Positions 1 to 10,634 of a stretch of 64,000 nucleotides of DNA are shown here, piece after piece. Numbering within the stretch: the first letter of the stretch is position 1; the number at the start of each line of letters is the position of its first letter. Under the pieces are notes generated by a model that saw nothing but the letters and a program-made list of their open reading frames with translations, searched no databases and had not been told where the DNA came from. The stretch comes from Mesostigma viride (taxonomy: Eukaryota; Streptophyta; Mesostigmatophyceae; Mesostigmatales; Mesostigmataceae). The stretch covers positions 213,501 through 277,500 of the forward strand of contig RPFO01000225.1 of NCBI GenBank assembly GCA_009746045.1, given 5' to 3'. The position numbers and the translations under genes were made by a program.

Positions 1-1
1 A

Positions 2-421
2 AAGTTTGGGGTGCATGGGCACGCGGGGGCGGGCACGCCAGCGGGCGATGCAGAGGGGGAGGAGCTCGCGCAGGGGAGGATTGTGGGTGAGACCGGCAGT
101 GATGTGCTCGTGTTGGATACGGGCAAGCTGGGGGAGGTGCCTGGACTTGCGGAGACGATCAGCGAGGACGAGATTTATAAGGAGCACCCAGCGATCAAGA
201 TTTTGCGCATTGCTCAAAAGAAGAAGCTGGAGAAGGAGAAGGACAAGGACAAGGACAAGAAGAAGAGGAGCGGCGGAAGTACTAAGACCAGCAGCAGCAG
301 CAGCAAGAGCAGTAGTAGCAAGGGCAGTAGCAGCAAGAGCAGCAAGGGCGGCAACAGCAGGTCAGGTAGCAGTAAAGGCAAAAGCAGCAGCAAATCCTCA
401 AAAAAGGGCAAGAAGGGTTAA
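2..421 (+). CDS. 3' end of an unrecognised protein gene with a Lys/Ser-rich tail (partial)
   Basis: This frame is open from the left edge to a TAA stop at 419-421, so it is the C-terminal part of a longer gene. The visible part has a folded-looking segment (residues reading VLVLDTGKLGEVPG, then a short acidic stretch and EHPAIKILRIAQKKK). A highly basic KDKDKDKKK run follows, then about 60 residues of Ser/Lys/Gly low complexity ending KKGKKG. A TGTAA poly(A)-type signal sits about 30 bases after the stop (near 454), which supports a real 3' end and fits a volvocalean alga. I do not recognise the family. The tail resembles the disordered basic tails of nucleolar or RNA-binding proteins, but that is only a compositional impression. 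Confidence 0.6.
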   Translation, partial: KFGVHGHAGAGTPAGDAEGEELAQGRIVGETGSDVLVLDTGKLGEVPGLAETISEDEIYKEHPAIKILRIAQKKKLEKEKDKDKDKKKRSGGSTKTSSSSSKSSSSKGSSSKSSKGGNSRSGSSKGKSSSKSSKKGKKG

Positions 422-753
422 TGGCCAAGTCCTGGAACTTGTGCACACGTGGCTATGTTGTAAATAAAGAGTCGATCATTGTATACATTTCTTGCATGTA
501 TGTGATCAATTGATTCGCAGTACTTTAATTGCATGCATACACTTTGATGTAGGTATGCAGCGAATTATACAACTACAAGTAGACCCGGCGGGGGCCAAGC
601 CTCCAACTATTTTGGACTCCACTATTGGAGAATCCTATTCAAGTCCGGCTGTGCAGACTGCAGACTATAAATTCCCGTGCATGGCCCGGTGCCAGTGGCC
701 CAGCGCGTAGCCCGTGGCCCTGCGCTCGTGGCCCGGTGGCTACTGGCTCTAGT
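422..753. other. 3' flank, no gene seen
   Basis: It holds the TGTAA signal of the preceding gene near 454 and otherwise unremarkable non-coding sequence. A short GGCCCGGTG/GGCCCAGCG-rich patch lies at 680-740. Confidence 0.5.
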
Positions 754-1105
754 TAAAAAAATTAAATTAAATTGTAACATAACTCCGTTGGGAGTATATG
801 TAGCACATATCCCAGAGAAGGGGCATATGGCTTTTAATACATTCTTGGCTAGCTACTTCCTGCTAGGGTAGGGTGTAAACTACACCTGCTGTGGGCGAAC
901 AGAGTGCACCTAGCCTGCACTGGTCACCATGATGTATCAGAGCTCAAAGGCCTGCATGGCATGGGGTGGAAGATCATCATGGCTATACAAAGGCTAGGGC
1001 ATGGCTTCTCAGCAGAGCTAGAGTGACTCTCTGCATATATAGGCTCTCTGCATATTATATTTTTAATATATAGGCAGAGCTTGGCTAAGTTCTTAACCCT
1101 TAAAT
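754..1105 (-). mobile_element. LINE-D family 3'-end fragment (reverse orientation)
   Basis: Read on the minus strand, this matches the 3' untranslated region of LINE-D (8119-8890): the CATGATGATCTTCCACCCC motif, the GGGATATGTGCTACAT motif, then the terminal ACTCCC/GGAGTTATGTTA hairpin. It ends in an AT-rich tail of TTTAAT-type repeats at 754-774. It is a 5'-truncated copy without ORF1. No convincing target-site duplication was found by eye. Confidence 0.6.
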
Positions 1106-1110
1106 GGTAC

Positions 1111-1161
1111 TGGTACCTATTTCTAGTTACCAGTTTTACTGGTAACTAGAAATAGGTACCA
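1111..1161. repeat. Perfect 23-bp inverted repeat (hairpin)
   Basis: TGGTACCTATTTCTAGTTAC plus CAG at 1111-1133 pairs perfectly with 1139-1161 around a 5-nt TTTTA loop. A diverged relative (ACTGGTCCC...AGTCACCAGT) occurs near 2800, so this is a repeated palindromic motif. Confidence 0.85.
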
Positions 1162-1164
1162 GTT

Positions 1165-3063
1165 TTAGAACCGAGCTGGCGCGAATGCCAGAAGTAGTAT
1201 CCATGATATTATTAGATCTGCTGCTAGATCTAGATGTGTACTACAGCTTGCAACCGGACATCACTATATTTGGACAAGTGTACAGGGAGGTATGAAGTAC
1301 CAAAGTACAGGGGGTACCCAGTAAAATGGGACGAAACGTGGATGTAAAATATTGACGTGTATGCAAATTCGAGGCTATGGCGGTGCAGAAAATTGATTGG
1401 TGTAGGAGCATCGATGCATGGATCCGTTCCAAATTTTGTAGGCATAATTTGTACGTTATAAAAATGCTGTAGCCGCAGTCACGCAACATCTAATGATGCG
1501 CGCAGTTTTCTCGGGCTGGATTTTATTGCGGCAGGGCGCGTTTTTTGCCTGGGCGGTGATGATGGAGCTAGATCTTGTTGTTTGACGTCGTATCATGGGG
1601 TGTTTCGCCACGAATAGTTTTTATATATTGTGTTTCGCATATTCCATTAGCGCTCATGGGCCGGGAAAGTCGCGAGGCACCTTCTTGCCTCCGGCGTGCT
1701 AACTCCCGCAAGACCCATAATTTGCGGTTTCGACCTGGCGCAGTTTAGTATCCCAGCGTCGGCCATCGACAAGGTAAAGCTGTTCTATCGTTCGGTAAGT
1801 AATCTTGGACCTGTAATAAAAAATTTGATAGGCTTAAAGTCACTATTTTACTACTCTATGGATTGGTCAATGGTGGTTGTTGCACACAACCACTGCGATC
1901 AGTTTTTCATCCGTTTTCTTCATGATTAGCCGTGTTTACACCAAATATACGAAAATAACGATTGATATAACATTTAGAAAAGTGGTTTATGGTATCACGA
2001 TGGTTTTTACTGCCTAAGAACTTCAAGACAGTTGGTATTCTGACCTGTTTTAGGTTGGCCTTTTTGCTTTGCTAGTATGGGAAGCCTGCGCCATTGTGCA
2101 GTCACTCCATGTAACAAGCATGGAAGCCCCAGTGCCTTGCTGGCATAAAATACAATGTCAGTGCATTGTCTCTATATTCTTTCACTTCGGCCATGCACGT
2201 GGAGGTCGTTTCTAATGTTTTGGATGCATGTGTAACACAGCCCCTTGCACCCCCTTGCTACATGTGCACTTGGGCCTTGGCATAGTGTCATACTTACTAT
2301 TAGCCCTTGCTAGCTACCATATGGTTTTATTTCTTCACACCAACATGAAATATAGTTGAAGCCGCACGTTAGTGATGATTTGAGCTTTACATGGCAACAT
2401 GTAAAGCTCAAAGATCACCACTACCGTGACAATGCCTCTTGTTGCTGTGTTGTTGCTTCGTACGATTAGCAGCTAATATAATCAAGCCCAGCATAAAATG
2501 AGCTTCAACTAGCATTGTCACCATGCTAGGCCTTTTGGAACACGCTTATTAGAGCATCGCCATGTGAGAAAAATGAGCATGTGGTAGTTAGTGTGTTGGC
2601 TATAGTCTTCGCCCTTGTACCATGCCATGATACGTAGGAGTGCAGCTGTCCATTGGCGTTGTGATCTATGTTTGGATGCTATAGTGCATGTTCTGTAGGC
2701 TGGGATTGATGAAACTATGCATGCCTTGCCATCTATGATGTTTTTTGACGATGTGGACTAGGAAACTTGCCTTGTAATGATAGCAATTGTACCAAGGAAA
2801 CTGGTCCCTATTTTTAGTCACCAGTTATTTTTAGATCTGCCTGATGGGTCCCTGGGACAACCTCCGGTGTCAGTGTTCAGTAGCCATGCCCAGCTACCTG
2901 TGCAACTGCCTTTACGAGGCCAGGGTCAACTTCGCCGTCTAAACGTCCAATAATGCATGATAAGTGTGTCATGTCTCGCACCCAGCGCCCCCCCCTGGGG
3001 GGGGGTCCTTAATATGTACCCATAGGACAGTGCAACATGACCAATGGCATGACCCCCAAGTAT
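1165..3063. other. Intergenic region without recognisable genes
   Basis: AT-richer DNA with only short spurious reading frames. The one clear structure is a hairpin at 2379-2412, in which TTTGAGCTTTACATG pairs with CATGTAAAGCTCAAA around GCAA. I see no domain, RNA gene or coherent repeat family over the rest. Confidence 0.5.
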
Positions 3064-3075
3064 TACTATATATAT

Positions 3076-4943
3076 TAATTAATTAATTAATTAATTAGAC
3101 TCGTGCTCCCGTTGGGGAGTCACGGAGCATTAACCCCGATGAATGGATGGATGGGTGCAAACATTCCTACCGGTCTAATCTATCTACATTGGCTACATAC
3201 TACATCTATCTAGCAACATTCTAACTACATCATCTATCTAGGCAGCCGCACGCTGCCCTAGGGGGAGCTATCTAGCGTGCCTCCCGTGGGATTGCACACG
3301 CGGGCGCTTCCCCACTGGGGGGGGCTCGTTGTCCTCTATGACCTGGGCCCACTTGGCCTTGTCCATCATCTTCTTCCAAATCACGGAGAGGCCGAGGCCC
3401 CCCATGTCCTCTACTAGCTGTTCTTTGAAGGTGCGGGCCTTGCGGCGTCTAACATCACTGGGCCCAGCCCACGTCAGGAGGTGCCGGCCAGGCTGGGCTG
3501 GTCGCAGTCCTGCGGGGGGGCCACGTGAGGTGTCTACCTGATTGGTGCGAGCTAGGTGCCCTACTAGCTGCAGGCGGCGTTGCTTAATTGTGCTGGTGAT
3601 ATAGGGCATGCCCTGGTACAGGTCCTCATTGCGGACATGAGCAGCATATCCTACTCTGAAAATGGAACGCAGCATGCTGGTGACCGCGCCGTCCAGCTTG
3701 CGGGCCAGGTCGGCGGTGAGGGTCCACGTCTCGGCGCCATACGTGAGAACAGGAAGGACGAGGACCTTGAACAGGTCCTGTTTCTCGATCTTGCCCAGGG
3801 GCTTGCGCCATAGGGCCCGGTACTGGCGTAAAGCGTGCCAGGCGAGGGAGATGCGGTGGTCCACATCCACCTCGCAGCTAGGGAGCAGGCTGCCCAGCAG
3901 CTTAACGCGGTCCCGATACAGGACTCGAGAGCCGTCTAGGAGATAGAGGGGCGGCGCTGAGGTGGTGAGCCCAACCGCCAGGGCCTCTGTCTTCTTGCTG
4001 ACCTCAAGCCCCACTGCACGGGCCTCGAGAGCCAGGCAGTCAAGCCATGTCTGCACGTGCTCAGTGTCCTCAAAGAGGGTGGTGTCGTCTGCGTAAATGA
4101 TGTCTGCCAGCCGAATCTCCGTGTCCGCACCGCCATGCCAGAATTTGTTAGCAACCTGCACTCCTGGTTCCCTGCCCACGATGCGGGCAAATCGCTTGCG
4201 CGCCTGAATCATTACGTATTCGACAACAATAATGAACAGGTAGGGCGACAGCACGCAGCCCTGCCACACACCCTTCTGTAAAGGGCATGGGGGCGTGGTC
4301 CCGTAAGAAGTGCGCACCGAAGTGGTGGACCCTTCATACAGGTTGCGGATGACAGCAATCAGGGGGCGGGGGATCCGGAACAACTCGAGGATGTCCCAAA
4401 GCGCAGGCCAGAAAACTGAATCGAAGGCTTTGATGAAGTCCACCAGCACAAGGTGCAAAGGGGACTCACCAGGCTGAAGGCGTTGCAGTTCCTCCACCAG
4501 TCGGCGAGTAGCGAAGAGCGCCTGTACTGTGTTGCGACCTGAACGGAAGCCGTGCTGAGTCTCGCTGAGGTGACCGTCCAGGGCCGTGCGCAGGCGGTTC
4601 AGGATGAGCCGCATAAGAAGCTTGAGGGGGGCACTTTGAATGCACACCCCTCTGTAGTTGCCGGGGTCGGCAGGCGACCCCTTGTTCTTGTACAGCATCG
4701 TGCGAAAACTGTGTTGCCAGGCCGCTGGAGGTGGTTGCGACGACAGCAGAAGGCGGTTGCAGATGTCCCGGAAGAGCAGCATAACACCTGTGTCCTCGAA
4801 TTCGGCTGCAAGTTTTACAACTGCGGCCGGAATCTCGTCAGAGCCGGTGGCTGCGTCATAACGCAGGCGCTGGACCGCCTCCGTGACCTCGCGAGAGGTG
4901 AAAGGAGGCATGTCAGACGGGTCGCCAAGTGGGCCGACCAGCG
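3076..4943 (-). mobile_element. LINE-A, 5'-truncated copy
   Basis: This is a non-LTR retrotransposon fragment flanked by a perfect 12-bp target-site duplication TACTATATATAT (3064-3075 and 4944-4955). Its 3' end (left side, minus strand) has the terminal hairpin and a TTAATTAA-repeat tail. The 5' end stops inside ORF2 just upstream of the RT domain. The sequence is almost identical to the matching part of the full-length copy at 33580-38835. The differences I saw are a missing CGG triplet, one C in a C-run and one base in the tail hairpin, which implies recent mobility. Confidence 0.93.
3268..4943 (-). CDS. LINE-A ORF2 reverse transcriptase, C-terminal part
   Basis: The frame is intact from the truncation point to the TAG stop at 3268-3270. 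RT motifs appear in order: NYRGVCIQSAPLKLLMR, QHGFRSGRNT, LVLVDFIKAFDS (motif A Asp), KGVWQGCVLSPYLF, then the catalytic IYADDTTLF (YADD). A thumb/C-terminal region ends in RRRKARTFKEQLVEDMGGLG and a basic tail. The upstream endonuclease and ORF1 are missing through 5' truncation, so this copy cannot be autonomous. Unlike the 37-38.6 kb copy, its C-terminus is not frameshifted and shows the true end of ORF2. The first residues of the open frame past 4943 are flanking DNA. Confidence 0.9.
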
Positions 4944-5152
4944 TACTATATATATGTGTGTGCTTTGGTCCCAATATGGATAGTAAAATTGTTATTAGGT
5001 TGGTTTGTGGACCTTATAATGCAAATTGCAACTGGTAACTACTTTTAGGAACCATGCAGTTGGACACCATCCAAGGGTTAATGCATCATCCATAGGGAGG
5101 CCCATTATAGGCAGAGCGTGGCTAAATTCTTACGGTTAAGGCATCATCGATC

Positions 5153-6422
5153 CATTCATTCATTCATTCATTCATTCATTCATTCATTCATTCATTCATT
5201 CATTCATTCATTCATTCATTCATTCATTCATTCATTCATTCATTCATTCATTCATTCATTCATTCATTCATTCATTCATTCATTCATTCATTCATTCATT
5301 CATTCATTCATTCATTCATTCATTCATTCATTCATTCATTCATTCATTCATTCATTCATTCATTCATTCATTCATTCATTCATTCATTCATTCATTCATT
5401 CATTCATTCATTCATTCATTCATTCATTCATTCATTCATTCATTCATTCATTCATTCATTCATTCATTCATTCATTCATTCATTCATTCATTCATTCGAT
5501 CATTCATTCATTCGATCATTCATTCATTCATTCATTCATTCATTCATTCATTCATTCATTCATTCATTCATTCATTCATTCATTCATTCATTCATTCATT
5601 CATTCATTCATTCATTCATTCATTCATTCATTCATTCATTCATTCATTCATTCATTCATTCATTCATTCATTCATTCATTCATTCATTCATTCATTCATT
5701 CATTCATTCATTCATTCATTCATTCATTCATTCATTCATTCATTCATTCATTCATTCATTCATTCATTCATTCATTCATTCATTCATTCATTCATTCATT
5801 CATTCATTCATTCATTCATTCATTCATTCATTCATTCATTCATTCATTCATTCATTCATTCATTCATTCATTCATTCATTCATTCATTCATTCATTCATT
5901 CATTCATTCATTCATTCATTCATTCATTCATTCATTCATTCATTCATTCATTCATTCATTCATTCATTCATTCATTCATTCATTCATTCATTCATTCATT
6001 CATTCATTCATTCATTCATTCATTCATTCATTCATTCATTCATTCATTCATTCATTCATTCATTCATTCATTCATTCATTCATTCATTCATTCATTCATT
6101 CATTCATTCATTCGTTCGTTCGTTCGTTCATTCATTCATTCATTCATTCATTCATTAACATTCATTCATTCATTCATTCATTCATTCATTCATTCATTCA
6201 TTCATTCATTCATTCATTCATTCATTCATTCATTCATTCATTCATTCATTCATTCATTCATTCATTCATTCATTCATTCATTCATTCATTCATTCATTCA
6301 TTCATTCATTCATTCATTCATTCATTCATTCATTCATTCATTCATTCATTCATTCATTCATTCATTCATTCATTCATTCATTCATTCATTCATTCATTCA
6401 TTCATTCATTCATTCATTCATT
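5153..6422. repeat. (CATT)n microsatellite, about 1.27 kb
   Basis: Nearly pure CATT tetranucleotide array. Interruptions: two CGAT units near 5497 and 5513, four CGTT units around 6111-6126, and a phase shift (AACA) near 6157. Read on + it encodes a meaningless HSFI repeat. It abuts the terminal AGGAACATGACTCC of a reverse-oriented LINE-D copy, so on the minus strand it takes the place of that element's 3' tail as (AATG)n. Confidence 0.97.
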
Positions 6423-6762
6423 AGGAACATGACTCCTTTGGGAGTACATGTGGCACCGACATATCCCTGAGAAGCCGGGGCATATGGCCTTTCAGTAATA
6501 CATTCTGGGCTACTTCCTGCAAGGGTATATTAGTGAGTATATAGGATGTAAACCATGCACTACACCTGCTCTAGGTGCACCAAGTGCACCTGCACCACCA
6601 TGATCTATCGGAGCCCCGCGGCGAATTCAGCTGTGAATATCACTATCGCTTCTTCTTTCTAAGACGCACATGCTGATATATAATTTTCCGAATCTATTAC
6701 GCAATATACGACGAGAAAACGCTCCTCGACGCAACGCAGTTTAGCGGATGCGCTCGATCGGC

Positions 6763-8118
6763 CATGAAAATACGTCTGCAGCTCAGGCTGCAGCTTCACC
6801 CTCGATCAGGTCCGGCAGGCAGCGGTGACACTAGTCGCGCACTGGTGGTCGCCCCGAACCCTCCCGGGCTCCATGCCTCGCCATCGGCATCGCCTGACCC
6901 GAAATTAACGCACCCGCTCAGCCGACAAGACAGGAGGGTCTTCACGCCCCTCAGAACCGCGCTTTCGGCCCCAACCTTTCCAGGTCGATGATCACGACTG
7001 GACCATTACATGTCTCCAAGCGATGCTATGCATTGCATCTTCTTCGGGGACTGCGCCTCGCTTTACGACCTGCATGTGCCTCCATCTCCACGACATCAAT
7101 CGCCTCGATCCTCTGCTCGGACGGCACCCGCTGGCACAACATCAGCATGCTGTTCGGGTGCCCCCGCCCCCAATTAACTCCAGCACGCCATCCTCAACTC
7201 CCTTCTCCAGCGCTCTGACGGCGAGATCTGGGCTCCATCCATCTCCGCCGCCACACTTCGTTCCATCCTTACGGAAGCCTTTCAGCAGCACGTGACCCCC
7301 CTTGCCGCCGATGTGGCAGCAATGGGCGGCACGCTGGCTACTGAACTTCCTCACCTTTCCACCACCGCCGCCTCCACCTCCACTGCCATTTCCGCCTAGC
7401 TCCACTGCCGACATCAAAGCCCAGCTCAGGACTCGATCGACCTCGACCACCGCCACCACCCTTGAGTGCTTGCATGACACCACCGGCCTCACCGCACAGG
7501 CGGTGAAGGACCGACATCGCTGCCCAGCCGGCACCTGCTGGCCCGGCCGGTGATGCTCCCTCCACCTGGCCGGGCGGACTTGCTTAAGCATCACACCACC
7601 TCCACCACCTCCACCATCGCGCGGCACAACTCGATCAAGCAACAAGCCCTCGACCTTCGCGAGGAGGCCAACATCACCCAGCGCAGCCACAATGTCATTG
7701 CATGATGTCAAGCACTTCGACCAGCCGGCAGGTGAGACCTCGACGAGCCTTCTCACGGCATTTAAGCGCAGCATTCTTGCCCCCATGCCGAACTCACTAG
7801 TGGTGAGCTGCGCGGATGTCGCCGGGCTGTCCGCCTCCCCCGCGCGCGGGGTATAAGGCTGGCCCGGCACCCGTGCTCCTCAGTTCACATGGCGGACAAG
7901 CTGGCGTTCCTCAAATGCCGAAAGAAGCTCTCGGAGACTCGCTTCACGCTGGACGACGACTTGACCCTGGCCCACGGCAACAGCGGCGACGCGAGCTATG
8001 GTCGACCTTCCTTCAGCTCCGGCAGAGCGCAGGGGGTAAGCCGGTATACTGGAGGGGGGCGGGCATCCACGTTGACCACAACAAGCCCTGGCAGGCACCT
8101 CCTGCCTCCTCAGACTAG
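6763..8118 (+). pseudogene. LINE-D ORF1 (RNA-binding ORF1p-like), degenerate
   Basis: The reading frame is broken several times, but its C-terminal part (about 7889-8118) clearly matches the LINE-C ORF1 domain. ADKLAFLKCRKKLSETRFTL leads to DDDL, and after a frame change RRRELWSTFLQLRQ, then PVYWRGAGIHVDHNK, with a TAG stop at 8116-8118. This is the LINE ORF1 C-terminal RNA-binding fold type (resolvase-like 'DDL...RR...V.wRG..i.v' pattern). The middle (7300-7560) is Pro/Thr-rich. The family role is to coat element RNA. This copy would not make a functional protein. Confidence 0.65.
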
Positions 8119-8247
8119 GGAATATATACCACTGAGTAGTGTAGATTAGTCAGGCTTAGCCTAGCATGTGGCCCACGCGCATGTGCGCCCATAATTATGG
8201 CCCCCATGGATGATGCCTTCAGAATTTAGCCAAGCCATGCCTACTAT

Positions 8248-8570
8248 CTCATGCCTACTAGCTCTGGCACCTTGTGGCCATCAGCTTGCGCCTTAATTAG
8301 CCGACGTCTTGAGCCCACCTCACATTTGTAGCATAAGCTATGCGTCAGCCTACCTATGGTATTGCACTGGTTGTATTGCACCCACAGTGTTGCGCCCGGG
8401 CACCATGCCGTGGAGAGAGCGCTCTGTGGCCTGCCCACGTACCTGCGGCAGTGAGAGAAGCTAGGGCGCCCTCCCTCCTTCTCACTGTGTATATAGGGTT
8501 GAAGGTTCCTTTAAGTACTCTGTATTGGCACCCACGTGACGCAGTCACGTGCTTATTAATTAATTAATTA
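8248..8570 (+). mobile_element. 323-bp SINE-like element with terminal hairpin and TTAA tail
   Basis: The element is flanked by a perfect 11-bp TSD ATGCCTACTAT (8237-8247 and 8571-8581). Its 3' end is a perfect hairpin, CACGTGAC-GCA-GTCACGTG (8533-8551), followed directly by TTATTAATTAATTAATTA. There is no coding capacity. The organisation (terminal stem-loop plus short-repeat tail) is like that of LINE-A and LINE-C, but the stem sequence differs, so it may use another LINE partner. Confidence 0.8.
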
Positions 8571-9262
8571 ATGCCTACTATAATGGGACCTCCCATGGAT
8601 GTTGCATTAAGAATTTAGCCATGCTATGCCTATGCAGAGAGATGCTCTCTGTTGAGAAGCCGTGCCCTAGCTCTTGTATAGCCATGATGATCTTCCCCCA
8701 CGTGACAGGCTCCCCCTTAGCTGGGCGGCATAGCTTGATAGATTCGTGGGGGTGCCAGGTGCCCTGGCGCACCTGGAGCAAGCGGTAGCCTACATTCCCA
8801 CCCTTGCAGGAAGTAGCCCAGAATGTATTAAAAGCCATATGTCCCTTCTCAGGGATATGTGCTACATGTACTCCCAGCGGAGTTATGTTCCTAATTAATA
8901 TTAATTGATTAACCCTTAATTAATCTATCGGAGCGCTTGGGGCCCGTCATGGGGTGGAAGATCATCATGGCTATACAAAAGCTAGGGCATGGCGTCTCAC
9001 TCATCAGAGAGTGGCTCTCTGCATAGGCAGAGCTTGGCTAAATTCTCGTGTTAAGGCATCATCCATGGGGGGCCATTATGTGCGCACATGCGCGTAGGCC
9101 ACATGCTAGGCTAAGCCTAAGTTACTAAGCTACACTACTGCTATATTCCCCCATCATGTGCAGCTAATTAATGTGCAGCTACCAGTGCGCTGCGATGCCC
9201 AGGACCACCGGCAGATTGGCTACGCTGGCCTCAGGAGCCTCCTGCATGAGCGCAGACAGGCA

Positions 9263-9682
9263 TAAACTTTGGTCGGACCTCAAGCGAGTGGTTATCGCTG
9301 GTAATATTGTGCGGAACCTTAGAACTATAGTAGTTAAGCCGAGTGGCAAAAGGTTTCCGCACAATATTAACCTAACTAAAACCTAACCTCTTGGGAGTTG
9401 GGGCGAGGACGAATCACTAGGCTCGGAACACCCACAGATACATGAATATGAATATATGAGCGCGCTGATAGTATGAAGATGATTTTGTGTGCCGTGGGTG
9501 CCAATCGGACCGACATAATTCGTCTCCGAGTGGACTCGAACCTGCACCCCGATTAGGGACATATGTATTAGCTAGGTTGATATTGTGCGGAATCCTTTTG
9601 CCACTCGGCTTCTACTTAAGGTTCCGCACCCAGTATTACTTACCAGCGATAAACACTCGCTAGGTCAACCAAAGCGCGCATT
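9263..9682. repeat. Fold-back element with ~110-bp imperfect inverted arms
   Basis: Left arm 9263-9375 and right arm 9570-9682 are inverted copies (CGAGTGGTTATCGCTGGTAA..., then GTGCGGAACCTT, GCCGAGTGGCAAAAGG and TCCGCACAATAT). Each arm has its own inner palindrome (AATATTGTGCGGAA against TTCCGCACAATATT). The ~195-bp spacer contains, on the minus strand, GGTTCGAGTCC, an exact pol III B-box type motif (near 9530-9540). This may be a MITE or fold-back element. Termini were not defined by a TSD. Confidence 0.6.
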
Positions 9683-10260
9683 AACTTTGACTTGGCTGCC
9701 GTCCAGCAGGAGGAGCTACAGGGTGAGGTGGTCCCGGCCCACCAGCGGGGAAGACGACGCAGGCCATATATATGACAGTCCGTTTTCTTGCTGTCAATCA
9801 TAAAACCCACCGCCCGCGCTTCCAGTGACAAATTATGAGCTATCTAGCCCGGCTAGCTGGACGGTTCAATATGGGCCGACTCCGCCCCACGCAGGGTCGA
9901 CTTGTGAGCTAAAGTTGTGCATGTCATCAGCGTAGATCAGATCGCGCTCAGTCGGCCGAGGGGAGCCTGCATGGCTGCTGCCAAAGAGCTTGAAGCGAGT
10001 CGCCGGGCCGGGACGGCCGGACTACATGCCGTCCAGCAGGAGGACGGGTGGCAGGGTGGGGTGCAGTCCCAGCGGGGAAGCCGATGCAGGCCGCTTGACC
10101 TCCTTTTCTTGCACTGATCATATATGTAAGCCGGCCCACCGCCCGTGCGCTTAATCCGGTGACAAGGTATCTAGCCAGAGTAGGGCGGGTCGATCCACTC
10201 CGGGGGCTCCACGCGCGAGCGTCGTGTCATCAGCGTAGATCAGATCGCTCGATCATGCAG
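9640..10260 (-). pseudogene. Two degenerate LINE reverse-transcriptase fragments
   Basis: On the minus strand DLIYADDMHNF (from about 9955 down) and SLEARAVGFMIDSKKTD (about 9830-9780) match LINE-A RT (IYADDTTLF and LEARAVGLEVSKKTE). A second, partly repeated YADD block (DLIYADDTT) lies at about 10250-10215. Both are frameshifted and short. They look like tandemly duplicated remnants of the YADD region of an old LINE related to LINE-A. Confidence 0.6.
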
Positions 10261-10634
10261 CCTGGTAGGGTGGGTCAACCCCCCCGCGTAGCTGACTTAA
10301 TAATTGACACGCCCTTGGGCTTCTTGCGGCATTTAAGAAACAACAGCTTAAATCCGCCATGTAATCAAAGGTGAGGCCGGAGCACGGATGCCGGGCCAGC
10401 CTTACCCCGCACGCGGGGACTGCCGGACAGGCCGCCACATCCACAGCTCAGCTCAGGGACGGAGAAGACAACTGCATGGCTAGACCTCGAATATGTACCT
10501 AGGTTACATGCAGTGTCCGGTAAGTTAACCTTGACGTAACATATTAACCTTTAGACATGACACCAGGCTAGCTGCTAGCCGTCATGACTGGAATTGGGAC
10601 CATGCATGCACGGCGAAATATCATGCCAAAGGTC

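Larger units (their letters stand above)
6615..8922 (+). mobile_element. LINE-D: full-length ORF1-only LINE
   Basis: The element is flanked by a perfect 12-bp TSD ATCTATCGGAGC (6603-6614 and 8923-8934). Layout: a ~150-bp 5' UTR, a degenerate ORF1 (about 6763-8118), a 3' UTR, a terminal ACTCCC/GGAGT hairpin and an AATTAATA/TTAATTGATTAA tail. A 323-bp SINE-like element sits inside the 3' UTR (8248-8570). Without that insertion the unit is about 1.97 kb. There is no endonuclease or reverse transcriptase sequence between ORF1 and the 3' UTR, so it must have been mobilised in trans. Confidence 0.85.
5153..9156 (-). mobile_element. Older LINE-D family copy (reverse), split by LINE-D insertion; tail expanded to (AATG)n
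   Basis: On the minus strand, 9156-8935 continues into 6602-6422 as one LINE-D 3' UTR (GGGGAATATAG..., GATGATCTTCCACCCC, ACATGTACTCCC hairpin, GTTCCT) and then the (AATG)n array. The two pieces were one sequence before the LINE-D insertion at 6615-8922 duplicated ATCTATCGGAGC. The copy is 5'-truncated close to the ORF1 stop, so it carries no coding sequence. I did not find a clean TSD for this older copy. Confidence 0.7.

Noticed and set aside
5118-6158. 346-codon open frame of HSFI repeats
   Set aside because: Translation of the CATT microsatellite only.
9480-9560. tRNA gene on the minus strand (GGTTCGAGTCC)
   Set aside because: The T-arm stem is poor and no A box or acceptor stem is found. 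It lies inside a fold-back element.
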